A DNA stretch of 17,969 bases from Oscillibacter sp. CAG:241 (GTDB lineage: Bacteria; Bacillota; Clostridia; Oscillospirales; Oscillospiraceae), in contig FR884142.1 in assembly GCA_000435975.1 (NCBI GenBank), positions 25,105 to 43,073 on the forward strand. The letters run 5' to 3'. The notes beneath the pieces are model-generated. The model made no database searches, was not told the origin of the DNA, and saw nothing but the letters and a program-made list of their open reading frames with translations. A program made the translations under genes and the position numbers. Positions 1-7,837 of this stretch are shown here, piece after piece (positions within the stretch are counted from its first letter, which is position 1; each line of letters opens with the position of its first letter).

Positions 1-107
1 AGCAGGAAGGTGCCCTGCTTTTTCAGCTGCTGCCGGACCCGGTCCGCCTCCCGGTCGTTGTCGGCGAAAACGCTTTCCTTCACCTGGATGATCTTATATT
101 TGTCCAT
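1..107 (-). CDS. hypB: Hydrogenase nickel-incorporation GTPase HypB, N-terminal fragment
   Basis: Only the first 35 codons are inside the window; the gene runs off the left edge. The start is the ATG whose complement is at 105-107, with a GAGG-type ribosome site just upstream. The visible protein begins MDKYKIIQVKESVFADND and continues through a charged helix to KKQGTFLL. This matches the segment that precedes the P-loop (SSPGSGKTT) in clostridial HypB proteins: the IxVKExVxAxND stretch followed by a helix and K-x-G-T/I-F-L-L-N. HypB is a GTPase that helps load nickel into [NiFe]-hydrogenase with HypA. The P-loop and the metal-binding residues lie outside the window, so the call rests on the N-terminal pattern only. 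It is divergent from an Rrf2 regulator, which is a plausible controller of a metal/Fe-S function. Confidence 0.6.
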   Translation of the reverse strand, partial: MDKYKIIQVKESVFADNDREADRVRQQLKKQGTFL

Positions 108-138
108 AGTTACGCCTCGTTTCTGTGGATTTTTCAGC

Positions 139-167
139 AGTATACCATATTTGTCATGAATATGCAA
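139..167 (-). promoter_or_regulatory. Promoter of hypB-like gene
   Basis: Read on the minus strand, TTGCAT (complement of 162-167) is followed by a 17-base spacer and TATACT (complement of 139-144). This is a good vegetative sigma-A promoter placing the transcription start about 25 bases before the ATG at 107. Confidence 0.65.
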
Positions 168-206
168 ACGACGCGACAAAAAATACCGGAATATGCCAAA
201 AATTAT

Positions 207-236
207 TTGCGTTACCCACCGGACTGGGGGTATAAT
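207..236 (+). promoter_or_regulatory. Promoter of Rrf2 regulator with overlapping inverted repeat
   Basis: TTGCGT (207-212), an 18-base spacer and a consensus TATAAT (231-236). The spacer and the start of the -10 box contain an imperfect dyad with arms TACCC (213-217) and GGGTA (228-232). The arms resemble the ACCC...GGGT arms common in Rrf2/IscR-type operators, so autorepression is plausible. The promoter call is sequence-based; the operator role is inference. Confidence 0.65.
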
Positions 237-262
237 GAGGGGACAAGAAGGAGGCAGATAGC

Positions 263-724
263 ATGATCTCGACAAAAGGACGGTACTCCATCCGGATCCT
301 TTTGGACCTGGCAGAGCACCGCAGCGGCGGCTACATCCCTATGAAGGAGGTGGCAGCGCGGCAGAATATCTCGCTGAAATACATCGAGAAGCTGATGCCT
401 GCGCTGAAGACTGCCGGATTCATTGAGAGCGTCCACGGCATCGGCGGCGGCTACCGCCTGGCCCGGGAGCCGGAAAAATGCACCCTGTGGGACCTCCTGC
501 AGTGCTCCGAAACATGCACCCTGTGGGACATCCTGCAGTGCTCCGAGGGGAACCTGGCCCCGGTAAGCTGCCTGAAGGACGGGGCGGGTCTCTGCGCCCG
601 GTCCGCCGAGTGCCGCACCCTCCCGGTGTGGGAGGAATACTACCGGATGACCCGGGACTATTTTTCCGGTGTCACTCTGGCGGATCTGATGGACACCCCC
701 CAGGGGGACAACTACGTCATTTGA
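263..724 (+). CDS. Rrf2-family transcriptional regulator with internal 12-residue duplication
   Basis: This is a 153-residue DNA-binding regulator of the Rrf2 superfamily (IscR, NsrR, CymR and relatives). The winged helix-turn-helix occupies about residues 1-70 (MISTKGRYSIRILLDLA, then ISLKYIEKLMPALKTAGF and the wing GIGGGYRLAREP). A C-terminal cysteine cluster follows at C103, C111 and C117 (C-x7-C-x5-C), placed where Fe-S-binding members hold their ligands. The ATG at 263 has AGGAGG 8-13 bases upstream. The odd feature is a tandem in-frame duplication: residues 73-84 and 85-96 are nearly the same (CTLWDxLQCSE). This adds four cysteines and lengthens the segment between wing and dimer helix beyond the family norm. 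The gene is alone in its transcript, closed by a hairpin that overlaps its stop codon. Its target may be the divergent hypB-like gene, itself, or Fe-S genes elsewhere; the sensed signal cannot be told. Confidence 0.88.
   Translation: MISTKGRYSIRILLDLAEHRSGGYIPMKEVAARQNISLKYIEKLMPALKTAGFIESVHGIGGGYRLAREPEKCTLWDLLQCSETCTLWDILQCSEGNLAPVSCLKDGAGLCARSAECRTLPVWEEYYRMTRDYFSGVTLADLMDTPQGDNYVI
479..550 (+). repeat. 36-bp in-frame tandem duplication inside the Rrf2 gene
   Basis: Units 479-514 and 515-550. The first 32 bases of each unit differ at a single position (C versus A, sixteenth base), and the last four differ. It encodes CTLWDLLQCSET then CTLWDILQCSEG. Confidence 0.95.
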
Positions 725-776
725 ATATACGCCGCCCGGACCGGAACTGCCCATCCCAGCCTGGGCGGCGTATATT
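724..776 (+). terminator. Hairpin after Rrf2 gene
   Basis: A perfect 14-bp inverted repeat, AATATACGCCGCCC (724-737) and GGGCGGCGTATATT (763-776), with a 25-base loop. The stem begins within the stop codon. The U-run is short, so termination efficiency is uncertain, but the outer A/T pairs can act on both strands. Confidence 0.6.
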
Positions 777-800
777 TTCCGGGTTCGACGAAAAAAGCGG

Positions 801-829
801 TTGCAAAACGGCAGGGAGTTTGGTATAAT
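801..829 (+). promoter_or_regulatory. Promoter of tRNA-Gly
   Basis: TTGCAA (801-806), 17-base spacer, perfect TATAAT (824-829). The -10 box ends 17 bases before the mature tRNA 5' end. Confidence 0.85.
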
Positions 830-846
830 CAGCGGGTAACAGATGC

Positions 847-920
847 GCAGGGTTAGTACATCGGTAGTACATCGGCTTCCCAAGCCGAGGAGGCGGGTTC
901 GATTCCCGTACCCTGCTCCA
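847..920 (+). tRNA. tRNA-Gly(CCC)
   Basis: This is a 74-base cloverleaf with encoded CCA. The acceptor stem is GCAGGGT (847-853) paired with ACCCTGC, the discriminator base is T, then CCA (918-920). The D arm is GTAC...GTAC. The anticodon stem is TCGGC/GCCGA around the loop TTCCCAA, giving anticodon CCC, and the T arm is GCGGG TTCGATT CCCGT. A U discriminator is typical of bacterial glycine tRNAs, which supports the assignment. It has its own promoter upstream and its own terminator directly after the CCA. Confidence 0.95.
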
Positions 921-958
921 TAAAACGAAAGACCGCCAAGGGCGGTCTTTCGTTTTAT
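920..958 (+). terminator. Intrinsic terminator of tRNA-Gly
   Basis: An 18-bp perfect stem begins on the last base of the tRNA (920-937 with 941-958), with a 3-base loop (AAG). The core is GACCGCC/GGCGGTC, flanked by AAAACGAAA/TTTCGTTTT. It is symmetrical and should work in both directions. Confidence 0.85.
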
Positions 959-1002
959 GGTATGCTCTACTGATGAAAAATTACTGTATTGAGGACACTG
1001 TT

Positions 1003-1311
1003 ATGAATTACTATGCATATACGTCCATTCCAACCGACCCTGTTTTTCTGAGCTTGAACGGCTGCAAGAACTGGGGTACATTACACCAGCGCATCCGTAA
1101 GGCGTTTGGGTTTCCGGATTACTACGGAGAAAACTGGGATGCCATGTGGGATTGCCTGACGGACGTATTCTTGCGGCCGGTGCAGAGACACATCGTTGTG
1201 GAAGGCTTTGCTTCTATGCCCCAAGAGCTGCAGGAGTATGCCGCACCGATGCAGGAGATTTTCAGCGACCTTCAGGAGAAATATCCTTGGGTATCGATCA
1301 CATACCGCTGA
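1003..1311 (+). CDS. Barstar-family protein (barnase-inhibitor-like)
   Basis: The reading frame opens at an ATG at 973, but the ATG at 1003 is preferred: it has GAGG 9 bases upstream and begins the conserved part. The preferred product is 102 residues (112 from 973), close to the roughly 90 of classical barstar. The core LHQRIRKAFGFPDYYGENWD is the barstar helix-loop-helix signature, in which the acidic and Trp/Asn residues normally contact an RNase active site. The rest (HIVVEGFASMP, then a helix, then WVSITYR) fits the family's small alpha/beta fold. Known members inhibit barnase-type ribonucleases in the cytoplasm or act as immunity proteins for secreted RNase toxins. No RNase gene is visible on either side, and no convincing promoter is seen between it and the tRNA terminator. 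Its role here (orphan immunity, or a different partner) is inference. Confidence 0.85.
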   Translation: MNYYAYTSIPTDPVFLSLNGCKNWGTLHQRIRKAFGFPDYYGENWDAMWDCLTDVFLRPVQRHIVVEGFASMPQELQEYAAPMQEIFSDLQEKYPWVSITYR

Positions 1312-1316
1312 TTGCA

Positions 1317-1391
1317 GACACAACAAAACCTGTGGGCAATCACAAAGCGAGGGCTTTAAGAGAAATCTTGAAGTCCTCGCTTTGTTGTGTC
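1317..1391. repeat. Nested inverted repeats after the barstar gene
   Basis: Outer arms GACACAACAAA (1317-1327) and TTTGTTGTGTC (1381-1391) are perfect complements. An inner pair, 1342-1356 and 1371-1385 (core ACAAAGCGAGG / CCTCGCTTTGT), is complementary over 15 bases with one G-T pair. The two right arms share 1381-1385, so the two pairings partly compete. No U-run follows, so this is not a standard terminator. Confidence 0.6.
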
Positions 1392-1507
1392 CGGAATCCA
1401 TTGCGGCATATGGACTTTCAGGCGTTACGCCCTCAAAAGAGCCTATTATCCATGCGGCGAACCGGCTTCTCGATGCGTTTGTTTACAAATAATTCAAAGC
1501 CTTCCAC
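1392..1507. other. Intergenic stretch without a recognised gene
   Basis: Between the nested repeats and the hrcA promoter nothing has a start codon with a ribosome site. One open frame reads ...LCPESIAAYGLSGVTPSKEP... to a TAA at 1490-1492 and looks weakly coding, but no family is recognised. It could be the worn end of a lost gene or a dispersed non-coding repeat. Confidence 0.3.
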
Positions 1508-1536
1508 TTGACAAGGGCGGCGGTGGGTGGTAAACT
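1508..1536 (+). promoter_or_regulatory. Promoter of the heat-shock operon
   Basis: Perfect TTGACA (1508-1513), 17-base spacer, TAAACT (1531-1536). The expected transcription start falls at the left edge of the CIRCE operator. Confidence 0.88.
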
Positions 1537-1540
1537 GCGT

Positions 1541-1567
1541 TTAGCACTCAGGAAGTTGGAGTGCTAA
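1541..1567 (+). promoter_or_regulatory. CIRCE operator (HrcA binding site)
   Basis: A perfect match to the CIRCE consensus: arms TTAGCACTC (1541-1549) and GAGTGCTAA (1559-1567) around a 9-base spacer. It sits between the -10 box and the hrcA ATG. In Gram-positive bacteria HrcA dimers bind this element and repress until heat shock titrates GroEL away; the HrcA product of the next gene would therefore repress its own operon. Confidence 0.97.
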
Positions 1568-1579
1568 CGGAGAAACGAT

Positions 1580-2629
1580 ATGGAAATGACCGATCGAAAA
1601 AAGCAAATACTGAAGATCGTCGTGGAAGAATATGTGGCGGCGGCGGAGCCGGTGGGCTCCAAGGCCATTGCCCAGCGGATGCCCGGAAAGATCAGCTCTG
1701 CCACCATTCGCAATGAGCTGGCGGATCTGACGGAAATGGGCTATCTGGAGCAGCCGCACACCTCCGCCGGGCGGGTCCCCTCCGCCAAGGGCTATCGGCT
1801 GTACGTCAACGAGCTGATGGAGCATCGCGCCCTGAGCCGGGAGGAGGAGGATAAGCTCAACGCCTCTCTGGCGGAGAAGCTGGCGGGGACGGATCAGCTC
1901 ATGGCCCGGGCAGGCCAGATGGTGTCCTCCTTTGTGGGTTATCCGGCCTATACCGTGGCGGATCACAAGACGGCCGCCACCGTGCGGCGGTTCGAGCTGA
2001 TTCCGGTGGACGCCAACAGCTTCATTGCCGTGGTGATGCTGTCGGACAGCCAGGTGAAAAGCCAGCTGCTGCCGCTGCAATTGCCGGTGGCCGACGGCGG
2101 CCTGCCGGACATGAGCCATCTGCTGAACACCCATTTCACGGGGATCGGCCCGGAGGATATGAACGGACGGCTCATGAGCCTGTCCGAGCAGGTGCCCGGC
2201 CAGTGGTTCCTGCCGCTGAACCAGGTGGTGGAATACGCCGGGCGGCTATTGAAGGAAGCAAACAGCCAGGAGGTCTTTCCCAGCGGGGCCAAGGAATTCC
2301 TGCGGTTCCCGGAATACCGGGACGCGGACAAGGCCCACGACCTGATGACCTTTATGGTGGACAATAAAGAGCAGCTGCCGGCGCCCACGGAGGGCGGCCC
2401 GGTGCAGATCCTCATCGGCCCGGAAAATCTCAGCGAGGCCCTGCGGGACAGCAGCGTGGTGGTGGCCAGCTATGACATCGGAGACAATATGCGGGGACTG
2501 GTGGGCGTGGTCGGACCCACCCGGATGGACTACGCCACTGTGGCGGCGCGCCTGAGCTACTTTGCAGAGAGCCTGGGCCGCATGTTCGGGAAGAACCAGC
2601 TGCCCCCCAAGGAGGACCAGGAAACATGA
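1580..2629 (+). CDS. hrcA: Heat-inducible transcription repressor HrcA
   Basis: This is a 349-residue cytoplasmic repressor of class I heat-shock genes and the first gene of the operon. The N-terminal winged helix is clear (RKKQILKIVVEEYVAAAEPV, then SSATIRNELADLTEMGYLEQ and the hallmark HTSAGRVPSAKGYRLYVN at about residues 60-77). A central GAF-like and inserted domain follows, and the C-terminal segment VGVVGPTRMDYATVAARLSY is the conserved HrcA ending. The length is as usual for the family (about 340-350). The start is the ATG at 1580 behind GGAG at 1569-1572. A CIRCE element lies directly upstream, which gives autoregulation. The stop overlaps the grpE start (ATGA at 2626-2629), implying translational coupling. 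Confidence 0.97.
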   Translation: MEMTDRKKQILKIVVEEYVAAAEPVGSKAIAQRMPGKISSATIRNELADLTEMGYLEQPHTSAGRVPSAKGYRLYVNELMEHRALSREEEDKLNASLAEKLAGTDQLMARAGQMVSSFVGYPAYTVADHKTAATVRRFELIPVDANSFIAVVMLSDSQVKSQLLPLQLPVADGGLPDMSHLLNTHFTGIGPEDMNGRLMSLSEQVPGQWFLPLNQVVEYAGRLLKEANSQEVFPSGAKEFLRFPEYRDADKAHDLMTFMVDNKEQLPAPTEGGPVQILIGPENLSEALRDSSVVVASYDIGDNMRGLVGVVGPTRMDYATVAARLSYFAESLGRMFGKNQLPPKEDQET

Positions 2630-3192
2630 GCGAGAATGTGAATCAGGAAAACAAGCAGGAACAGGAAAACACGGACACACCGGAGACCCAGCCCCAGCAG
2701 GAGCCGTCTCCGGAAACGGCGGAGGAGACCTTCACCGTTACCCGGGATCAGATGGAAAAAATGGAGCAGCTGGCCAAGATGGTGTCCGACGCCAGCGACA
2801 AATATCTGCGTTTGGCGGCGGAGTACGACAACTACCGCAAACGCACCGCCAAGGAAAAGGAGAGCCTGTACGGCGACGCCAAGGCCGACACCGTGAAGCC
2901 CTTCCTGGAGGTGCTGGATAATCTGGAGCGGGGCCTTTCCCAGTTTGAAGAGGGCGACCCCCACCGCCAGGGTATGGAAATGATCTGCAGGCAGTTCATG
3001 ACCGTGCTGGAAAAGCTGGGGGTGCAGCAAATTGAAGCGCTGGGCCAGCCCTTTGACCCTGCCCGCCACAACGCCGTGATGCATGTGGAGGACGAGAACG
3101 CCGGAGAAAACACCGTGGTGGAGGTATTCCAGCAGGGATATGCCATGGACGACAAGGTCCTGCGGTTCGCCATGGTGAAGGTAGCCAACTGA
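2626..3192 (+). CDS. grpE: Nucleotide exchange factor GrpE
   Basis: This is a 188-residue co-chaperone that releases ADP from DnaK. The N-terminal 40 or so residues are a disordered Gln/Glu/Pro-rich stretch (NQENKQEQENTDTPETQPQQ), followed by a long helix for dimerisation (about 45-85, including KYLRLAAEYDNYRKRTAKE, a GrpE hallmark). Next come the four-helix region (FLEVLDNLERGL) and the C-terminal beta wing that contacts DnaK (FDPARHNAVMHVED and VVEVFQQGYAMDDKVLRFAMVKVA). Its ATG overlaps the hrcA stop by four bases, so the two are coupled. The standard order would put dnaK next, but here a PspC-like gene intervenes. Confidence in the family is very high. Confidence 0.97.
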   Translation: MSENVNQENKQEQENTDTPETQPQQEPSPETAEETFTVTRDQMEKMEQLAKMVSDASDKYLRLAAEYDNYRKRTAKEKESLYGDAKADTVKPFLEVLDNLERGLSQFEEGDPHRQGMEMICRQFMTVLEKLGVQQIEALGQPFDPARHNAVMHVEDENAGENTVVEVFQQGYAMDDKVLRFAMVKVAN

Positions 3193-3206
3193 AAGGAGCT
3201 TGTGCT

Positions 3207-3401
3207 ATGAACGGAAAGAGACTGTATAAGAGCCGCGACAACCGGATGATCTCCGGCGTGTGCGCGGGAATCGCGGAATATTTCGGCATTGACCCCACGC
3301 TGGTCCGTTTGGCCTGGGTGGTGTTCAGCCTGCTGGGCGGCAGCGGACTGCTGGCGTATATCATCGCCGCCATCATCGTGCCGGAGAATCCGGCGGACTG
3401 A
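3207..3401 (+). CDS. PspC-domain small membrane protein
   Basis: A 64-residue protein consisting of a single PspC domain. The N-terminal KRLYKSRDNRMISGVCAGIAEYFGIDPTLVR is the signature, followed by one hydrophobic helix (about residues 34-58, LAWVVFSLLGGSGLLAYIIAAIIVP) and a short tail. PspC-type proteins sit in the inner membrane; in phage-shock systems the full-length member senses envelope stress and controls PspA, while small stand-alone forms in Firmicutes are mostly uncharacterised. Ribosome site AAAGGAG precedes the ATG by about 8 bases. It lies 14 bases after grpE and 67 before dnaK on the same strand, so CIRCE/HrcA control should extend to it. A stress-linked envelope role is inference from location and family. 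Confidence 0.9.
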   Translation: MNGKRLYKSRDNRMISGVCAGIAEYFGIDPTLVRLAWVVFSLLGGSGLLAYIIAAIIVPENPAD

Positions 3402-3423
3402 TGACGGAGATCATCCTGCTTTT

Positions 3424-3453
3424 TTGACAGACTAAAATTTTATTTCATATATT
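3424..3453 (+). promoter_or_regulatory. Possible weak internal promoter before dnaK
   Basis: TTGACA (3424-3429) and TATATT (3448-3453), 18 bases apart. The expected start would lie around 3460, inside the dnaK ribosome site AGGAGG (3455-3460), so a transcript from here would lose its Shine-Dalgarno sequence. The match may be chance. Confidence 0.25.
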
Positions 3454-3468
3454 CAGGAGGCAATTATT

Positions 3469-5316
<1,848 letters not shown>

Positions 5317-5326
5317 GTGAAAATAT

Positions 5327-5369
5327 ACCACCGGAAAGGGGCAGGGCTTCCTGTCCCTTCCTGTGGTGT
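5327..5369 (+). other. Stem-loop between dnaK and dnaJ
   Basis: Arms 5327-5345 and 5350-5369 pair with one bulge and a few mismatches around a 4-base loop (GCTT). There is no U-run, so it is more likely a processing or mRNA-stabilising hairpin than a terminator. Its effect is not known. Confidence 0.5.
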
Positions 5370-5406
5370 TCCGGGATAAAAGACCCAGAGAAGGGAGCGG
5401 GCCTTT

Positions 5407-6537
5407 ATGGCAGACAAACGCGATTATTATGAGGTCCTGGGCGTGGAAAAGGGCGCCAGCGAGGACGAGATCAGAAAAGCATACAAAAAGCTGGCCCGGA
5501 AGTATCACCCGGACATGAACCCCGGCGACAAGGCGGCCGAGGAGAAGTTCAAGGAGATCAACGAGGCCAACGAGGTGCTGTCCAACCCCGAAAAGCGCCA
5601 GAAATACGACCAGTTCGGCTTTGCCGGGGTGGACCCCAACTATGGCGCGGGCCAGGGCGGCGCATACGGCGCAGAGGGCTTCGACTTCGGCGACCTGGGC
5701 GATATTTTCGGCAGCTTCTTTGGCGGCGGCTTCGGCGGCGGCCAGCAGCGGCGCAACGGCCCCCGCCGGGGCGAGAGCATCCGGGCCAGCGTCTCCGTAG
5801 ACTTCACGGAGGCGGCCTTCGGCTGCGAAAAATCCGTGACGGTGGACCGCAGCGAGCCCTGCCCCACCTGCAAGGGCAACGGCTGCGCCCACGGCACCAC
5901 GCCGGAGGTGTGCCCCGACTGCCACGGCACCGGCACCGTGACCCAGGCCCAGCGGACGCCCTTCGGCGTCATGCAGAGCCAGGGACCCTGCCAGAAGTGC
6001 CGGGGCACCGGCAAGATCATCCACCAGCCCTGTCCTGATTGCCGGGGCAGCGGACGCATCCGCAAGCGCCGGACCATCCGGGTGACCATCCCCGCCGGTA
6101 TCGACAACGGGCAGACCATCTCCCTGCGGGGCCAGGGCCATGCCGGGTCCAACGGCGGCCCCAGCGGCGACCTGCTGATCACCGTGATGGTGCGGCCCCA
6201 CGAGATCTTCCGGCGGGAGGGAACGTCCGTGTTCTGCGAGGCACCCATCACCTTCACCCAGGCGGTGCTGGGCGCGGAGCTGGAGATTCCCACCATCGAC
6301 GGGCGGGTGAAGTATACCATCCCCGAGGGCACCCAGACCGGCACTGTGTTCCGGCTGCGGGGCAAGGGCATCCCGGTGCTTAACGGCCGGGGCCGGGGCG
6401 ACCAGTATGTCACCGTTACCATTGAGACGCCCCGGGACCTGAACCGGGAGCAGAAGGAAGCCCTGAAGAGGTTCAGCGAGACTCTGGGCGAGGGCAACTA
6501 CGAAAAGCACCGCAGCTTTTTCGGAAAGAAGAAGTAA
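5407..6537 (+). CDS. dnaJ: Co-chaperone DnaJ (Hsp40, type I)
   Basis: A 376-residue DnaK partner that stimulates its ATPase and delivers unfolded clients. It contains the full type I layout: J domain (residues 1-70) with the HPD motif in KYHPDMNPGD; a Gly/Phe-rich linker (about 75-115, GSFFGGGFGGGQ); four CxxCxGxG zinc-binding repeats (CPTCKGNG, CPDCHGTG, CQKCRGTG, CPDCRGSG); and C-terminal client-binding domains (RVTIPAGIDNGQTISLRGQG onward). Length is normal. Ribosome site AGGGAG lies about 10 bases before the ATG. It is co-directional with dnaK, 90 bases downstream. Its stop is followed after three bases by the next start, so transcription very likely continues into the metabolic genes. 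Confidence 0.98.
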   Translation: MADKRDYYEVLGVEKGASEDEIRKAYKKLARKYHPDMNPGDKAAEEKFKEINEANEVLSNPEKRQKYDQFGFAGVDPNYGAGQGGAYGAEGFDFGDLGDIFGSFFGGGFGGGQQRRNGPRRGESIRASVSVDFTEAAFGCEKSVTVDRSEPCPTCKGNGCAHGTTPEVCPDCHGTGTVTQAQRTPFGVMQSQGPCQKCRGTGKIIHQPCPDCRGSGRIRKRRTIRVTIPAGIDNGQTISLRGQGHAGSNGGPSGDLLITVMVRPHEIFRREGTSVFCEAPITFTQAVLGAELEIPTIDGRVKYTIPEGTQTGTVFRLRGKGIPVLNGRGRGDQYVTVTIETPRDLNREQKEALKRFSETLGEGNYEKHRSFFGKKK

Positions 6538-6540
6538 GCC

Positions 6541-7347
6541 ATGTACCTTGCCGATTATCACGTACATTCCACCTGTTCCCCGGACGGACACCAGACCATG
6601 GCCCAGGCGGCGGAGGCCGCCGTCCGGCAGGGCCTTAATGAGCTGTGTATCACCGACCATGTGGACACCCTGTACTGGGATGATTTCCGTCCCCGGTGGG
6701 ATTTTGACTGGGACGAGGCCCGGCGCCAGTTCCGGGAGGCCCAGGCCCTGTGGGGGGACCGGATCACCCTGCGGCTGGGGGCGGAGTTGGGCGACGCTCA
6801 GTACGGCTTTGACCGGGCCGTCCATATGATGGACGGTGCACCGGTGGATTTTGTCATCGGGTCCGTGCACCTGGGCGGAAAAAAGTTTGGCAACATGGAC
6901 CTGTACTATATTGAAAAAGGTGACGAAGCGTATTATGATAGTGTCATCGACAGCTATCTGGACAGCGTTCTGGAGCTGGCCCGGTGGGGACAGTTTCAGG
7001 TGCTGGGTCATCTGACCCTGCCGCTGCGGTATATCAACGAGCACCACGGGGAGCATATGACGTTCCGCCGCCATATGGATCGGGTGGAGGAGGTCCTCCG
7101 CACTGTGATCCCCAAGGGGGTGGGCATCGAGTGCAATACCAACCGGGGAAACGAGCCCCTGCCGGGGCCGGAGATCCTGCGGCTGTACCGCCGCCTGGGG
7201 GGCGAGGTCGTCACCCTGGGCAGTGACGCCCACCGGCCCGGGGACGTGGGCTGCTTCATCCGGCAGCGCCAGGAGCTGCTGCGGGAATGCGGCTTCCGCT
7301 ATTTTACCACATTTGAACAGGGCAAGCCGCGGTTTCAGGCCCTGTGA
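6541..7347 (+). CDS. PHP-family phosphatase (histidinol-phosphatase HisJ type)
   Basis: A 268-residue metal-dependent phosphoesterase of the PHP superfamily. Expected metal ligands are all present: H7 and H9 (DYHVHS), H40 (ITDH), E82 (GAELGD), H110 (GSVH), H157 (LGHL), D229 and H231 (GSDAH). The opening DYHVHSTCSPDG and the closing GSDAHRPGDVG are typical of the HisJ/YtvP group, which hydrolyses histidinol phosphate in histidine synthesis. Substrates vary within PHP proteins and no other his gene is nearby, so the exact substrate is open. The ATG lies 3 bases after the dnaJ stop with only a weak AAAGAAG ribosome site in the dnaJ end, suggesting coupled translation and co-transcription with the chaperones. 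Confidence 0.85.
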   Translation: MYLADYHVHSTCSPDGHQTMAQAAEAAVRQGLNELCITDHVDTLYWDDFRPRWDFDWDEARRQFREAQALWGDRITLRLGAELGDAQYGFDRAVHMMDGAPVDFVIGSVHLGGKKFGNMDLYYIEKGDEAYYDSVIDSYLDSVLELARWGQFQVLGHLTLPLRYINEHHGEHMTFRRHMDRVEEVLRTVIPKGVGIECNTNRGNEPLPGPEILRLYRRLGGEVVTLGSDAHRPGDVGCFIRQRQELLRECGFRYFTTFEQGKPRFQAL

Positions 7348-7371
7348 ACCACCCGAGAGGAGCATAGCATC

Positions 7372-7809
7372 ATGAAAATTGCCATTGGCTGCGATCACGG
7401 CGGCTATCTGCTGAAGCAGGACATTCTCATCTGGCTGGAGGAGCACGACATCGACTTTGAGGATGTGGGCTGCTTCTCCACCGAAAGCGTGGACTATCCC
7501 ATTTATGGCGAAAAGGTGGCCCGGCTGGTGGCCTCCGGCGCATGCGAGAAGGGTATCGTCATCTGTACTACCGGCATTGGCATCTCCATTGCCGCCAACA
7601 AGGTCAAGGGTATCCGCTGCGCCCACTGCACCGATTCCCTGTCTGCCGAGATGACCCGCCGTCACAACGATGCCAACGTGCTGGCCCTGGGTGCGGGCAT
7701 CACCGGCCCCAACCTGGCCAAGCGTATTGTGGAGGTGTTTCTGAACACCGAGTTTGAGGGCGGCCGCCATGCCCGCCGGGTGGGTCAGCTGGACAGCATC
7801 CAGCCCTGA
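7372..7809 (+). CDS. rpiB: Ribose-5-phosphate isomerase B (RpiB/LacAB family)
   Basis: A 145-residue sugar-phosphate isomerase that interconverts ribose 5-phosphate and ribulose 5-phosphate in the pentose phosphate pathway. The family motifs are in order: IAIGCDHGGYLLK (D8, H9), the active-site loop CTTGIGISIAANK with catalytic Cys65, and RRHNDANVLALGAG (H98, D100). The usual loop reads CGTGIGMS, so the second residue (Gly to Thr at 66) is a small departure seen here. Length matches RpiB (about 145-150). The ATG follows GAGAGGAG at a normal distance. It is 24 bases after the PHP gene. LacA/LacB-type galactose 6-phosphate isomerase subunits are related but normally come as an adjacent pair, which is absent, so RpiB is preferred. 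Confidence 0.92.
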   Translation: MKIAIGCDHGGYLLKQDILIWLEEHDIDFEDVGCFSTESVDYPIYGEKVARLVASGACEKGIVICTTGIGISIAANKVKGIRCAHCTDSLSAEMTRRHNDANVLALGAGITGPNLAKRIVEVFLNTEFEGGRHARRVGQLDSIQP

Positions 7810-7837
7810 AGCATTTGCATGAACGGAGGTGCGCGCC

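Noticed and set aside
1196..1492. 98-codon plus-strand frame crossing the barstar end
   Set aside because: Its first part is an out-of-frame shadow of the barstar gene; only the last 40 codons lie in non-coding DNA and they lack a start.
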